Source of the DNA: an uncultured Dermabacter sp.
GTDB lineage: Bacteria; Actinomycetota; Actinomycetes; Actinomycetales; Dermabacteraceae
Direction of reading: 5' to 3'
Assembly (NCBI GenBank): GCA_947252755.1
Contig: CAMXWV010000002.1
Span: forward strand, 233,168-297,167
DNA length: 64,000 nt
Shown here: one piece after another, positions 1-8,533 of the stretch
Layout: every line of letters starts with the position of its first letter
How positions within the stretch are numbered: the first letter of the stretch is position 1
Program-made: the position numbers and the translations under genes
Notes under the pieces: generated by a model
Told to the model about the DNA's origin: nothing
The model's input: only the letters and a program-made list of their open reading frames with translations
Database searches by the model: none

Positions 1-122
1 GACGGCTGCGTGATCATCACGTACTGCATCGCCGGCTGCTGCGCGGATCCCGGGTGCTGCACAACCGCGTGCTGTGCGGGCACCACGTGCTGTGTGATCG
101 GCTGCTGCGGGGGCTGGGACAT
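1..122 (-). CDS. Start of an unknown Pro/Gln/His-rich protein (partial)
   Basis: About 40 codons read leftward off the window edge from an ATG at 122-120. The visible N-terminus starts MSQPPQQPITQ and is rich in Pro, Gln, His and Val, like the disordered cytoplasmic tails that precede membrane domains in many actinobacterial proteins. A -10-like TACTGT (135-130 on the minus strand) lies 7 nt before the ATG, which would make the transcript leaderless, as for several other genes here. It follows recR in the same direction after an 83-nt gap. The rest of the gene is outside the window, so no function can be given. The Cys-rich reading on the opposite strand is its shadow. Confidence 0.45.
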   Translation of the reverse strand, partial: MSQPPQQPITQHVVPAQHAVVQHPGSAQQPAMQYVMITQP

Positions 123-205
123 GACTGTGACAGTATCCGAATCCGTCGGGGCCGGCGAGGCGAAGCGCGTGATCGTGGACAAGTATGCCTGCTGCGGGCA
201 GCGGG

Positions 206-820
206 TCACATGGTTCGGCGGCCCATGAACGCTCGGCCAAGCGTCATCTCGTCCGCATAGTCGAGGTCGCCCCCCACCGGCAGGCCCGACGCGAGCCGGC
301 TGATGGTGAGGCCGTCTCGGTCACGCAGCAGGCGGGCAAGGTAGCTCGCGGTGGCTTCGCCCTCAATGTTCGGGTCAAGCGCGAGGATGAGCTCGGTGGT
401 GGTTTCTACGTCCGTCTCTCCGCCGGCATCAAGACGCTGCAGGAGTTCGTGGATCCGCAGGTCGGAGGGGCCCACGCCGCCGATCGGGTCGATCGCACCG
501 CCGAGCACGTGGTAGCGGCCTTTGAATTCGCGTAGCCGTTCAATGGCGAACACATCTTTCGGCTCTTCCACCACGCAGATGGTGGCGCTGGTGCGGCGCG
601 GGTCGGTGCAGATGCGGCACACTTCGTCTTCGGTGATGGAACCGCAGATTCGGCAGAACCCGATCTTCTCCTTCACCTCAACCATCACAGTCGCAAGCCG
701 GCGCACGTTCTCTTCGTTCGCGCCGAGCAGATGGAACGCGATGCGCTGCGCCGATTTCGGGCCGATGCCGGGCAGCGTGCCGAGTTCGTCGATCAGATCC
801 TGAACCACACCTTCATACAC
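206..820 (-). CDS. recR: Recombination protein RecR
   Basis: RecR acts with RecO and RecF to load RecA at single-strand gaps. The 204-residue product has the usual RecR length. In order it shows the helix-hairpin-helix region (LGTLPGIGPKSAQR, about residues 13-26), a C4 zinc finger with Cys56, Cys59, Cys68 and Cys71, and a Toprim domain beginning around residue 79 (CVVEEPKD). The start is a GTG, chosen because the alignment with RecR begins at MYEGVVQDLIDELG. It lies 108 nt downstream of dnaX on the same strand. In many actinobacteria and firmicutes a ybaB/ebfC gene sits between dnaX and recR; none fits in this gap. Confidence 0.97.
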   Translation of the reverse strand: MYEGVVQDLIDELGTLPGIGPKSAQRIAFHLLGANEENVRRLATVMVEVKEKIGFCRICGSITEDEVCRICTDPRRTSATICVVEEPKDVFAIERLREFKGRYHVLGGAIDPIGGVGPSDLRIHELLQRLDAGGETDVETTTELILALDPNIEGEATASYLARLLRDRDGLTISRLASGLPVGGDLDYADEMTLGRAFMGRRTM

Positions 821-928
821 GCCTCAACTCTAAGTCAGGCGCGATTGCGCGGGTTCTGAGCCACCAGCGGCGGGGTTCATTGCCGATCATGGCCCCTCAC
901 CGGTCGGGGTCGTCATTGATCGCCGGTG

Positions 929-3900
929 TCACTGATCGCCGGTTTCGTCGATCACCTCAAGGATTTCGCCACCCAGAACCTCTTTGACGATGTCACGCCC
1001 GGGGCGACGGCTGGGGATGGTCCCGGTGGCGTCCTCATCGTCGCGGGATGCTCCGCCGAACGGGTCCTCCGCCGCGGGTGCGGCCGGTGCGCCGCTGCTG
1101 CCGCCCGACGCATACCCGGCGGCGTTCGCGCCGAATCCGCTGGCGGAACCGGGCTCTCCTCTGGCCGCGGCTCGGCCCTGGCGTGCAGCGGCGCGTGCCA
1201 GGTCAGCGCCAGACATCGGCCGATCCTTGCTCGGCGCTGCCGCAGGTGCTGGGGGTGCTCCCGCGGGTGCTGGGGGTGCTCCCGCGGGTGCTGATGTCGA
1301 ATTCGTCTCGGCGGGATTCGGCGCGGCGATCAGTGTGGCGGACGGTGAGAAGTCCTCCCCATATGCGGCGCGCATCGCGGCAACCAGTTCACCTTGGCCG
1401 TGTGTACGCGGCTGGTCCTCGCCGGGCTGCGGCGGGAGCGATACCGGGCTCATCGCCGGCGGTGACGCGGGAGCCGGCGGATCCTCGGTGCGCGTCTGGT
1501 GCCGGTGCCCGCCGTCATCCGGGAATGCGTCGTGGTACGGATCGAACGGGGGCTCGTCATCTGCTGATGCGCCATCCCATTCCTGAGAGGCGGGTGACGC
1601 AGCCGCTCGTTGCGGCGCGAGCGCTGCAGCCCAGTTTTCCGCGTTGGCGGGTGCGGGCCTGCCTGCGGCCGAAGCCTCTGGCGTGGGCGACTGCCTAGCC
1701 ACATCGTCAGCGGACGGCTCCGCTGGCGCCTCCTCCACGGGATGCGTCGCTGGGGCGTGATGCGACGCTGGCGCATCCTCAGCGGGTGGCTGTGCTGCCG
1801 CGACCTCAGCGGGTGGCTGTGCTGCCGCGACCTCAGCGGGTGGCTGTGCTGCCGCGTCCTCGGTGGGTGATTGTGCTGCCGCGTCCTCGGTGGGCGGCTG
1901 CACCACCACAATGTCACCCCAGGGGTCACTCGACGCGCCCGCCGGCTTCTCAGCAGTCTGCAGCTGGGCGGCCTGCGGCTGGGCGGCAGGCTGTTGACCG
2001 GTCTGCTGCTGGGCCAGCTGTTGCTGGGCGGCTTGTTCCTGGCGCACCGACTGCTGGCGTGGTTCGGGCGGCTGAGGATCAGCAGAGTCACCATCGCCGG
2101 CCACCGCTTCCACGGTGACCTCTGCCCGCAGAATCCGGTGGACTGCCTCAGCCATATTCGCTGCCGCGGTTCCCCGGTAAAACGCGTTGACCAGGCCTTG
2201 AGACCTGAATCCCAGCACCAGCTGCGGACCGGTCACTGAGTGGACCGCCGCGTTCTGGGCAATGAGCGCCCAGGATGGGCGGCGGATCGACTGCAACGCG
2301 TCCATCAGCGCCGACCAGTTCTCCTCCACCTGCTGAACGGTGATACCGCCGGTCGCTGGCTCTTCCGCCTGCTGCGGCGCTGGTGCAGATTCGTCAGAGC
2401 GCTGCGGGATCGGCGCGCGTTCCTGCTCCTCAGGCTGCTGCGGGGTCGGTGCGGGTTTCTGCTCCGTCGGAGCCGGCGCGGACTCCTGCGGGGCGGGCTC
2501 CTCCGGCAAGGAGTCCTGACCCACGGGCTTCGCCACCTGCTGCGGCGCTGGTGCAGCGCTCTGCGGCGACTCAGGTGCAGCGCTCTGCTGCGGCGCTGGT
2601 GCAGCGTTCTGCTGCGGCGCAGCCGTGGGAATCGCGTCACCGAGCTGGGCGCGTCGGGCCCGCGCTGCCTCCGCCTGCGCGCGCGCCACCTGCATCGCCC
2701 GTTCCCGAGCAGAACTGCCGCCCTGTGAACGGGCCCCATCAGCCGGGGTGCCCTGCCCGGCAGCGTCTGCCTCGGGGCTGGTCCCGCTCGGCATCGGCGC
2801 CGGCTGCACACCCGGTGCAGTATGCGGCGCCTGCTCATCACGCAGCATGATCTTCGCTGCGAGCAGCTCCAGATGCAGCCTCGGCGCGGTAGCGCCCGTC
2901 ATCGAATCGAGCGTGGCCGCAATGATCTCCGCGCACACTGTCAGCTCGCGCGGCTGGAACTGCTGCGCCTCCCGCATCAGCTCCTCCAGCTGATCCACCG
3001 GCACCTCCGGCAGCAGCTCTGCGGCGGTCTCCGGAGCAGCCGTCACCACGATCAGATCCCGGAACCTCTCCAGCAGATCCTCCACAAACGCACGGGGTTC
3101 ATGCCCGGAGCCGATCACTTCATTCACCGCGGTGAACAGCTCCTGCGCATCCCGTTCAGCGATCGCGGCCACCGACCGGTTCAGCAGCGCCACATCCGTG
3201 AAACCCAGCAGGTTTGCTGCAAGCTCCAGATCAACACCGTCATCGCCCGCACCGGCCATCAGCTGGTCCAGCACGGAGAGCGTGTCACGGGCACTTCCCC
3301 CGCCGGCCCGCACCACTAGAGGCAGCACACCCTCAGCCACCTGCACGTTCTCCTGCCGGGCAAGCTCCGATACATACGGCAGGAGGATCTGCGGCGGGAT
3401 CAGCCGGAACGGATAGTGATGGGTGCGGGACCGGATCGTGCCGATCACCTTGTCTGGCTCCGTGGTGGCGAAGATGAACTTCACATGCTCCGGCGGCTCC
3501 TCCACCAGCTTCAGCAGCGCGTTGAAGCCCGCACTGGTCACCATGTGCGCCTCGTCGATGATGAACACCTTGTACCGGTCACGCACCGGCGCAAAAGACG
3601 CTCGCTCGCGCAGTTCACGGGCATCATCCACACCGCCATGGGAGGCCGCGTCGATCTCCACCACATCCAGGCTGCCGGCGCCGTCGCGCGCTAAATCCCG
3701 GCACGAATCGCACACGCCGCACGGGGCATCCGTGGGTCCCTCCGCGCAGTTCAGGCAGCGCGCAAGGATGCGAGCGGAGGTGGTCTTGCCGCAGCCGCGC
3801 GGGCCGGAGAACAGGTAGGCGTGGCCCACCCGCTGGGCGCGAAGGGCGCGGCGCAGCGGCTCCGTCACATGATCCTGACCGATGACCTCGGCGAACGACT

Positions 3901-3937
3901 CGGGACGGTAACGGCGATAGAGAGCAGGAGTAGCCAC
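929..3937 (-). CDS. dnaX: DNA polymerase III subunit gamma/tau
   Basis: DnaX is the clamp-loader ATPase of the replisome. The start is taken as GTG at 3937-3935 because the family N-terminus (VATPALYRRYRPESF) begins there, giving 1002 residues; the frame stays open to 4501, but that part reads antisense to the next gene. Visible motifs are Walker A GPRGCGKT (45-52), zinc-binding cysteines in the 61-79 region, Walker B FIIDEAH (125-131) and ATTEPDK (157-163). The ATPase and collar regions end near residue 400. The remaining ~600 residues are mostly Ala/Pro/Gln-rich low complexity with tandem repeats, interrupted by a short folded block (EENWSALMDALQS) typical of actinobacterial DnaX tails. I saw no clear slippery site. 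Confidence 0.96.
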   Translation of the reverse strand: MATPALYRRYRPESFAEVIGQDHVTEPLRRALRAQRVGHAYLFSGPRGCGKTTSARILARCLNCAEGPTDAPCGVCDSCRDLARDGAGSLDVVEIDAASHGGVDDARELRERASFAPVRDRYKVFIIDEAHMVTSAGFNALLKLVEEPPEHVKFIFATTEPDKVIGTIRSRTHHYPFRLIPPQILLPYVSELARQENVQVAEGVLPLVVRAGGGSARDTLSVLDQLMAGAGDDGVDLELAANLLGFTDVALLNRSVAAIAERDAQELFTAVNEVIGSGHEPRAFVEDLLERFRDLIVVTAAPETAAELLPEVPVDQLEELMREAQQFQPRELTVCAEIIAATLDSMTGATAPRLHLELLAAKIMLRDEQAPHTAPGVQPAPMPSGTSPEADAAGQGTPADGARSQGGSSARERAMQVARAQAEAARARRAQLGDAIPTAAPQQNAAPAPQQSAAPESPQSAAPAPQQVAKPVGQDSLPEEPAPQESAPAPTEQKPAPTPQQPEEQERAPIPQRSDESAPAPQQAEEPATGGITVQQVEENWSALMDALQSIRRPSWALIAQNAAVHSVTGPQLVLGFRSQGLVNAFYRGTAAANMAEAVHRILRAEVTVEAVAGDGDSADPQPPEPRQQSVRQEQAAQQQLAQQQTGQQPAAQPQAAQLQTAEKPAGASSDPWGDIVVVQPPTEDAAAQSPTEDAAAQPPAEVAAAQPPAEVAAAQPPAEDAPASHHAPATHPVEEAPAEPSADDVARQSPTPEASAAGRPAPANAENWAAALAPQRAAASPASQEWDGASADDEPPFDPYHDAFPDDGGHRHQTRTEDPPAPASPPAMSPVSLPPQPGEDQPRTHGQGELVAAMRAAYGEDFSPSATLIAAPNPAETNSTSAPAGAPPAPAGAPPAPAAAPSKDRPMSGADLARAAARQGRAAARGEPGSASGFGANAAGYASGGSSGAPAAPAAEDPFGGASRDDEDATGTIPSRRPGRDIVKEVLGGEILEVIDETGDQ
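1781..1890. repeat. 27-bp tandem repeats inside dnaX
   Basis: Four in-frame copies of a 27-bp unit (starts at 1781, 1808, 1835 and about 1861) encode the nine-residue repeat PPAEVAAAQ and close variants in the disordered tail of DnaX. A shorter tandem repeat at about 1243-1290 encodes PAGAP units. Because the units are multiples of three, copy number can change without breaking the frame. Confidence 0.9.
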
Positions 3938-4004
3938 AGCCCTAGGGTAGTTCAGGCTGGCCGGCCCGTTCCCGAACAGCGTGGATGGCTGTGCCCGCTG
4001 CCGG

Positions 4005-4010
4005 TATATT
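4005..4010 (+). promoter_or_regulatory. Leaderless -10 box (TATATT)
   Basis: TATATT ends 6 nt before the ATG at 4017, so transcription would start at or next to the start codon. No Shine-Dalgarno sequence precedes this ATG, which fits a leaderless mRNA. No clear -35 is seen. Confidence 0.55.
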
Positions 4011-4016
4011 CCCTTC

Positions 4017-5486
4017 ATGACCTCAGCTTCCACCGGGCCAGCACCCGTGCCCGATCCAGTCGCATCACCCTCGGCCGAAGGTGATGCCCCGGTGCTGACC
4101 GCTGCTCCCGACGCGGCCCCGCCCACCACAGCTCGCAACCGCACAAGCGTTCGCGACCGCCTGCGCAAGTATGGGGATTCGGCGTCACCGCGGATCATCG
4201 GCCTGGATGTTGCGCGAGCATTCGCCATCCTCGGCATGATCGCAGCCCACAGCCTGAACCTGCCGATCATGCCCGATCCGCTCAAGCCCACCACATGGGT
4301 GGGCATCGTCAACGGCAACTCAGCGGGCCTGTTCGCGGTGCTCGCCGGCGTCTCCATGGCGATCATGACCGGCGGCAGAACCCTGCCGTCCCCGGAGGAG
4401 ATGCCGGCGATCCGACTGCGGATGCTGGGCCGTGGCGCCGTCCTGTTCGTGCTCGGATTAGCTCTGGAGATGCTGAACACCCCGATCGCGATCATCCTCA
4501 CCAGCTGGGGTCTGCTCTATATCGTGGTGCTGCCGTTTGTGCGGGTGCGTCGGCGCCGACTGGCAGTATGGGCGGTTGGCCTGGCAGTTGTTGCCCCGGC
4601 CGGAATGGCGCTGATCCAGCGGCTGTTTCTGGACCCCTACTCGGCTGGCCTGGAACTGACCGTGGCCGGCACATACCCGGTGCACGTGTGGATTGCGCTG
4701 ATGCTGTTCGGCATGATCCTGGGCCGCAGCGATCTGCGCGCCCGACGTGTTCAGCTGACGATCGCCGGTGCTGGCCTCGCCGGCGTCCTGGTGCTGTTCG
4801 GACTCGGAGCCGGAATCAGTGTGGCCGCCAGCAGCATCCTCGACTCCATGACCGACTCGGCCAGTGTGGATGGCAGCTCAGGCTCAGTGGGCAGCGGCCC
4901 GGCCGGTGCGGGCAGCGATCAGCTCCCTGCGGACAGCAGCACCAGCTCTGACATGCCCACGGTCTCCCCGAGCGAGCTGGATCCCTCACTGGTCTGTGAG
5001 GAATGGGGTGACGGCAGTGTGTTCTGCTCCCCCGACTCCTCATCGTCAGCACCGGGTGCTGTACCGGACACGGAGGGAAGCGCCTGGCCGGAGTACCCCA
5101 ATGCGCTCGGAGACATCATGGATCTGCTGTGGACCGTGCTGGCGGCGCTGCTGTCTCCGATGCCGCACGCGGGCTCCACAGTGGAGATGGTGATCATCGC
5201 CAGCGTGTCCAGCACGGTGCTCGGACTGTGCCTGCTGGCGGGGCGGCCGCTGCGGTGGCCGCTGCTGCCGCTGGCAGCGCTCGGCTCCATGCCGCTCACG
5301 GTGTACGTGCTGCACGTGGTGCTGGTGTTCCTGGTGGCCGGGCCCACCGGAGCTGTGTTCGCCGTATGGATGTTCGCTCTGCTGACCGGAGTGTGCGTCG
5401 GCTATGCGCTGCTGTGGTGGCTGTTCATGGGGCGGGGGCCGCTGGAGCGCTTGGCCGGCTGGGCCTCGCAGCGCGCGGCACAGTAG
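4017..5486 (+). CDS. Multi-pass membrane protein, HGSNAT/DUF1624-like acyltransferase
   Basis: A 489-residue membrane protein. The start at 4017 (MTSASTG) is preferred over the upstream in-frame codon at 3981 because of the -10 box 6 nt before it. After a ~55-residue cytoplasmic tail the motif RIIGLDVARAFAILGMIAAH opens the first membrane helix, as in the heparan-alpha-glucosaminide N-acetyltransferase-like (DUF1624/DUF418) families. About ten hydrophobic helices follow. Between two of them, at about residues 275-360, is a long Ser/Pro/Asp-rich extracytoplasmic loop carrying two Cys (VCEEWGDGSVFC). The acyl substrate is unknown; modification of a cell-surface glycan is an inference from the family. 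It is divergent from dnaX, with only ~80 bp between the starts. Confidence 0.75.
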   Translation: MTSASTGPAPVPDPVASPSAEGDAPVLTAAPDAAPPTTARNRTSVRDRLRKYGDSASPRIIGLDVARAFAILGMIAAHSLNLPIMPDPLKPTTWVGIVNGNSAGLFAVLAGVSMAIMTGGRTLPSPEEMPAIRLRMLGRGAVLFVLGLALEMLNTPIAIILTSWGLLYIVVLPFVRVRRRRLAVWAVGLAVVAPAGMALIQRLFLDPYSAGLELTVAGTYPVHVWIALMLFGMILGRSDLRARRVQLTIAGAGLAGVLVLFGLGAGISVAASSILDSMTDSASVDGSSGSVGSGPAGAGSDQLPADSSTSSDMPTVSPSELDPSLVCEEWGDGSVFCSPDSSSSAPGAVPDTEGSAWPEYPNALGDIMDLLWTVLAALLSPMPHAGSTVEMVIIASVSSTVLGLCLLAGRPLRWPLLPLAALGSMPLTVYVLHVVLVFLVAGPTGAVFAVWMFALLTGVCVGYALLWWLFMGRGPLERLAGWASQRAAQ

Positions 5487-5578
5487 AGGCTGCTCAGTCA
5501 GCCCTGCCCGGTGAGCGCCGCCCGGCGAAGACTGCGCACTGAGCACCGTTCAGTCACCGCTGTGCTGGGGCATGTGAA

Positions 5579-5665
5579 GACCCCTCGTGCACCTGCCAGA
5601 GCTCTCCTGCCCTTGCTGCCGTCAAGCCCTGGGGGATTCAGAAAGATGGCACCGCACGAGGGGCC
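5579..5665 (-). ncRNA. ffs: Signal recognition particle RNA, small bacterial type
   Basis: Read on the minus strand, the RNA folds into one rod: the terminal stem pairs 5654-5663 with 5581-5590 (10 perfect bp, CCCCUCGUGC/GCACGAGGGG), with a further GUGCCA/UGGCAG helix. The top of the rod carries the SRP domain IV signature, CCCCAGGGC followed by GGCAGCAAGGG, which binds Ffh. A -10-like TATGGT (5678-5673, minus) fits a 5' end near 5665. SRP RNA next to dnaX/recR and a tRNA-Ser is a common neighbourhood in Gram-positive bacteria. The apical loop reads UUGACG where the usual sequence is CGGAAG, so the GGAA tetraloop is not present. Ends are estimated to a few bases. Confidence 0.85.
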
Positions 5666-5891
5666 ACTGATCACCATACAGTTCTGAGCCGCCGAGCGCG
5701 AGCCCCGAGCTCCAGTTCACAGTTGCGCCCCGGGTGATGAGCACAACCGGCAGGGGGATGCCCACGAGTGCGCGCGGTCGTTTCGCGCATACCCGAGGTC
5801 GATGCGTGCGCCTGGTGAGGAGTGGATTGCGTCGGGTGGCGTTCACAGTCCGGACGCCTATCCCGCGCAGATCGCGCTATACCAGATACTG

Positions 5892-5929
5892 GGGCCCCGC
5901 CTACGGCACTCTGTCCCGTAGGCGGGCCC
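5892..5929 (+). promoter_or_regulatory. Strong leader hairpin upstream of the NSS importer
   Basis: A stem of 14 base pairs with one bulged C (GGGCCCCGCCTACGG pairing with CCGTAGGCGGGCCC, loop of 9 nt) lies 82 nt before the importer start. It is not followed directly by a T run; a pyrimidine-rich stretch (about 5970-6000) comes later. A -10-like GATACT (5884-5889) precedes it. It could be an attenuator or leader structure for the importer, or an upstream terminator. I could not match it to a known riboswitch. Confidence 0.5.
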
Positions 5930-6011
5930 GCTCCCCCGAATCTGGGAGAGCCCCACCCGTTCCTACTCGTCAGTTCCTCTTTCTCAATTTCTACTCTTCA
6001 GAGGTCTCCCT

Positions 6012-7895
6012 ATGGCCCATCAATCCTCACCCGCGGCTGACGCCTCCGCTGCACCGCAGGCGGCGAACCGCGGCGCGTTCTCCGGGCGCACCGCCTTCAT
6101 CTTCGCCGCCGTCGGCTCCGCAGTGGGCCTCGGCAATATCTGGCGCTTCCCCTACACCGCGTACGACAACGGCGGCGGCGCGTTCATGATCCCGTATCTG
6201 ATCGCCCTGCTCACCGCCGGCATTCCGCTCCTGTTCGTGGACTACGCGATCGGCCACCGCTGGCGCGGCTCCGCCCCGCTGGCCTGGCGACGCATGAACC
6301 GCGCCACCGAAGCCATCGGCTGGTGGCAGGTGCTGATCTGCGTGGTGATCGGCATGTACTACGCGGCGATCATCGCCTGGTCCCTCTGGTACATGGTCTT
6401 CTCCTTCACAAAGGAGTGGGGCGAGGACACCGGCGCATTCTTCGGCGAATTCACCCAGGCCACAGACCCGGCCACCGCCGCTATCGGCTTCGACTTCGTG
6501 CCGAAGCTGCTGATCGGCATCGTGCTCGTGTGGCTCACCATCACCGTGGTGCTCGCACTCGGCGTGCAGAATGGCGTGGCCAAGAGCTCGATGATCTTCA
6601 TTCCGCTGCTGATCGTCATGTTCGTCATCCTGGTGATCCGCGCGGTCACGCTTGACGGCGCCGCTATGGGCCTGAACGCCCTGTTCACCCCTGACTGGAG
6701 CGCGCTCACCAACGGCTCCGTATGGGTGGCGGCGTACGGTCAGATCTTCTTCTCGCTGTCAGTGGCGTTCGGCATCATGCTCACCTACTCCAGCTACCTC
6801 AAGAAAAAGACGGACCTCACCGGCTCCGGCCTCGTCGTGGGCTTCGCGAACTCCGGCTTCGAGCTGCTCGCCGGCATCGGCGTGTTCGCCGCGCTCGGCT
6901 TCATCGCCACCGCCACCAGCGTGCAGGTGGATGAAGTGGCCGCGGGCGGCATCGGCCTTGCATTCATCGCGTTCCCGGCGATCATCAACGAGGCGCCATT
7001 CGGCGCGCTGATCGGTGTGCTGTTCTTCGGGTCGCTGATCCTTGCCGGCTTCACCTCCCTGATCTCCATTGTGGAGGTTGTGCTCTCCGCGGTGCAGGAC
7101 AAGCTCGGGCTGAGCCGGGTGGGCGCGTCGATCGCCGTGTGCGTGCCGATGGCGGTGCTCTCCACCCTCGGCTTCTCCACCACCACCGGTCTGAACCTGC
7201 TGGATGTGACAGACAAGTTCGTGAACTCCTTCGGCATCGCCACCGCTGCCCTGGTGGCCACGTTCGTGGTGGTGTTCGCGGTGCGCGCGCTGCCCACGCT
7301 GCGCGACCACCTGAACATGTACGGCACCTTCAAGGTAGGCAATGCCTGGATGATCATGGTGGGCGCGCTCGTGCCGCTCATCCTTCTGATCACCCTCTAC
7401 CTCGACGCGGCCGACGTGTTCACAAACGGCTACGGCGGCATGCCGAACGAGTTCGTGATGACCTTCGGCTGGGGCATGGCCCTGTCGCTCGTGGTGATTG
7501 CCGTGATCCTCTCGTTGATCCCGTGGTCGCGGAAGTCCAATGCTGACCGACTTGATTCCGACGGCGACCCGATCGCGGACCCGGTGCTGCCCGACACGCG
7601 CCTGCAGGCGGTGGCGGCACATCACCGCTACCCGCAAGAGCTGCGCGCGGACGTTCAGGACGTGCGGGCGAAGGACAAGGTGTCTGCGCGAGTGGAGCCC
7701 AACCCCGCTGCCAGCGGTTCTTCTGCCGTGCAGCCGGCTGACACAGCCACGACTGCCCGCGCGGGCAGTGCCGAGGGCGCGGGGGCTGCTGTGGACGCAG
7801 ATTCTGCCGGGGCCTCCGGTTCCGCCGTGGCTGCGGATGACGCCCCCTCCACCCCGCGCGCGGATGACGATCTGACGAAGGGAGAGGACCGATGA
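6012..7895 (+). CDS. metP: NSS-family sodium-dependent amino-acid transporter (MetP-like)
   Basis: A 627-residue neurotransmitter:sodium symporter family protein. The hallmark GSAVGLGNIWRFPY in helix 1 (residues 35-48) forms part of the sodium and substrate sites. About 12 membrane helices follow up to residue 510. The last ~110 residues are a hydrophilic Ala/Ser/Pro-rich cytoplasmic tail. The next gene overlaps it and encodes the short subunit typical of the methionine/alanine importer MetPS of corynebacteria, so methionine and/or alanine uptake is the best inference. The ATG at 6012 has only a weak ribosome-binding site (AGAGG at about 6000-6004). A strong hairpin lies upstream. Confidence 0.85.
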   Translation: MAHQSSPAADASAAPQAANRGAFSGRTAFIFAAVGSAVGLGNIWRFPYTAYDNGGGAFMIPYLIALLTAGIPLLFVDYAIGHRWRGSAPLAWRRMNRATEAIGWWQVLICVVIGMYYAAIIAWSLWYMVFSFTKEWGEDTGAFFGEFTQATDPATAAIGFDFVPKLLIGIVLVWLTITVVLALGVQNGVAKSSMIFIPLLIVMFVILVIRAVTLDGAAMGLNALFTPDWSALTNGSVWVAAYGQIFFSLSVAFGIMLTYSSYLKKKTDLTGSGLVVGFANSGFELLAGIGVFAALGFIATATSVQVDEVAAGGIGLAFIAFPAIINEAPFGALIGVLFFGSLILAGFTSLISIVEVVLSAVQDKLGLSRVGASIAVCVPMAVLSTLGFSTTTGLNLLDVTDKFVNSFGIATAALVATFVVVFAVRALPTLRDHLNMYGTFKVGNAWMIMVGALVPLILLITLYLDAADVFTNGYGGMPNEFVMTFGWGMALSLVVIAVILSLIPWSRKSNADRLDSDGDPIADPVLPDTRLQAVAAHHRYPQELRADVQDVRAKDKVSARVEPNPAASGSSAVQPADTATTARAGSAEGAGAAVDADSAGASGSAVAADDAPSTPRADDDLTKGEDR

Positions 7896-8005
7896 CCACA
7901 AGTGCTCTTGTGCTGATGGGCGTGTCGATTGTGATGCTCTGGGGCGGTCTGGCCGCTGCAGTGGTCAACCTGCTGCGCCACCCGGACCGTTCCAACGAGG
8001 ACTGA
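7892..8005 (+). CDS. metS: Small subunit of the methionine/alanine NSS importer
   Basis: A 37-residue single-helix protein. Its ATG overlaps the importer stop (ATGA), with GGAGAGG just upstream as ribosome-binding site, so it is translationally coupled. The sequence has a short N-terminus, one hydrophobic helix (about residues 5-28, including MLWGGL) and a short charged end (RHPDRSNED). This layout matches the MetS/AlaS small subunits that NSS transporters of this type need for transport. Identification rests on position, size and the helix pattern. Confidence 0.8.
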   Translation: MTTSALVLMGVSIVMLWGGLAAAVVNLLRHPDRSNED

Positions 8006-8323
8006 CCCCGGGCCGAAACAGCGCTCGGCGTGGTATCCCGATGTGGATGACGCTTGCTGAACTAGCCGCCCGGGCCGAAGCGGCGCTCGGCTCCCGACGG
8101 GCGCGCATCGGGGTCCCGAGCGGGTTCCGTAGTGGTCGCCAGATCGCGTCGTGAGCACGCCGGTGACCCAAACGGATCCCGCCCCCCGATCCCGCTTCCG
8201 CTCCTGCTCAACCGTGTGTGACCTTCGCCCCGGGCAAACCGGGGCGGAGGTGCGATCCGCCGACGGGTGGTCTAGGATGGGATGTGCTGTTCGTTCGCAG
8301 GTTTCTGCAGCGGGCCAGCACGA
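8006..8323. other. Intergenic region with a short duplication and a hairpin
   Basis: No convincing gene. It contains two near copies of a 21-bp sequence (CCGGGCCGAAACAGCGCTCGG at about 8008 and again at about 8070, two differences) and an 8-bp perfect stem at 8226-8246 (CGCCCCGG/CCGGGGCG, 5-nt loop). TAGGAT at 8273-8278 is a plausible -10 for the tRNA gene that follows. Confidence 0.5.
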
Positions 8324-8411
8324 GGAGGATTCGCATAGCGGCCTAGTGCGCACGCCTGGAACGCGTGTTGGGTGAAAGCCCTCGGGGGTTCAAATCCCCC
8401 ATCCTCCGCCA
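8324..8411 (+). tRNA. tRNA-Ser (anticodon GGA)
   Basis: An 88-nt class II tRNA with the CCA end encoded (8409-8411). The acceptor stem pairs GGAGGAT (8324-8330) with ATCCTCC (8401-8407). The anticodon stem CACGC/GCGTG holds the loop CTGGAAC, giving anticodon GGA for UCC/UCU codons. A long variable arm (TGTTGGGTGAAAGCCCTC) and a T-arm with GGTTCAAATCC are present. The long variable arm and the anticodon agree on serine. Confidence 0.97.
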
Positions 8412-8416
8412 CAGGG

Positions 8417-8457
8417 AAGCCCCTGATCTGCAGATGCGTCTGTGGGTTGGGGGCTTT
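8417..8457 (+). terminator. Probable terminator after tRNA-Ser
   Basis: AAGCCCC (8417-8423) pairs with GGGGCTT (8450-8456) and ends in a short T run, directly after the tRNA. Confidence 0.55.
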
Positions 8458-8533
8458 CTGTGCGTCTCATCCACATCGTGGCCCGTTGCCGCGCCCCCGC
8501 GCTTCCGTCCGTCCTCCCCGCGCCCGTCTATCA

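Noticed and set aside
10..228. Cys-rich small protein on the plus strand
   Set aside because: It is the mirror reading of the Gln/His/Pro-rich start of the minus-strand gene at 122-1 and has no ribosome-binding site.
3938..4501. N-terminal extension of dnaX
   Set aside because: The frame is open, but the DnaX family N-terminus begins at 3937 and the extension is antisense to the gene at 4017.
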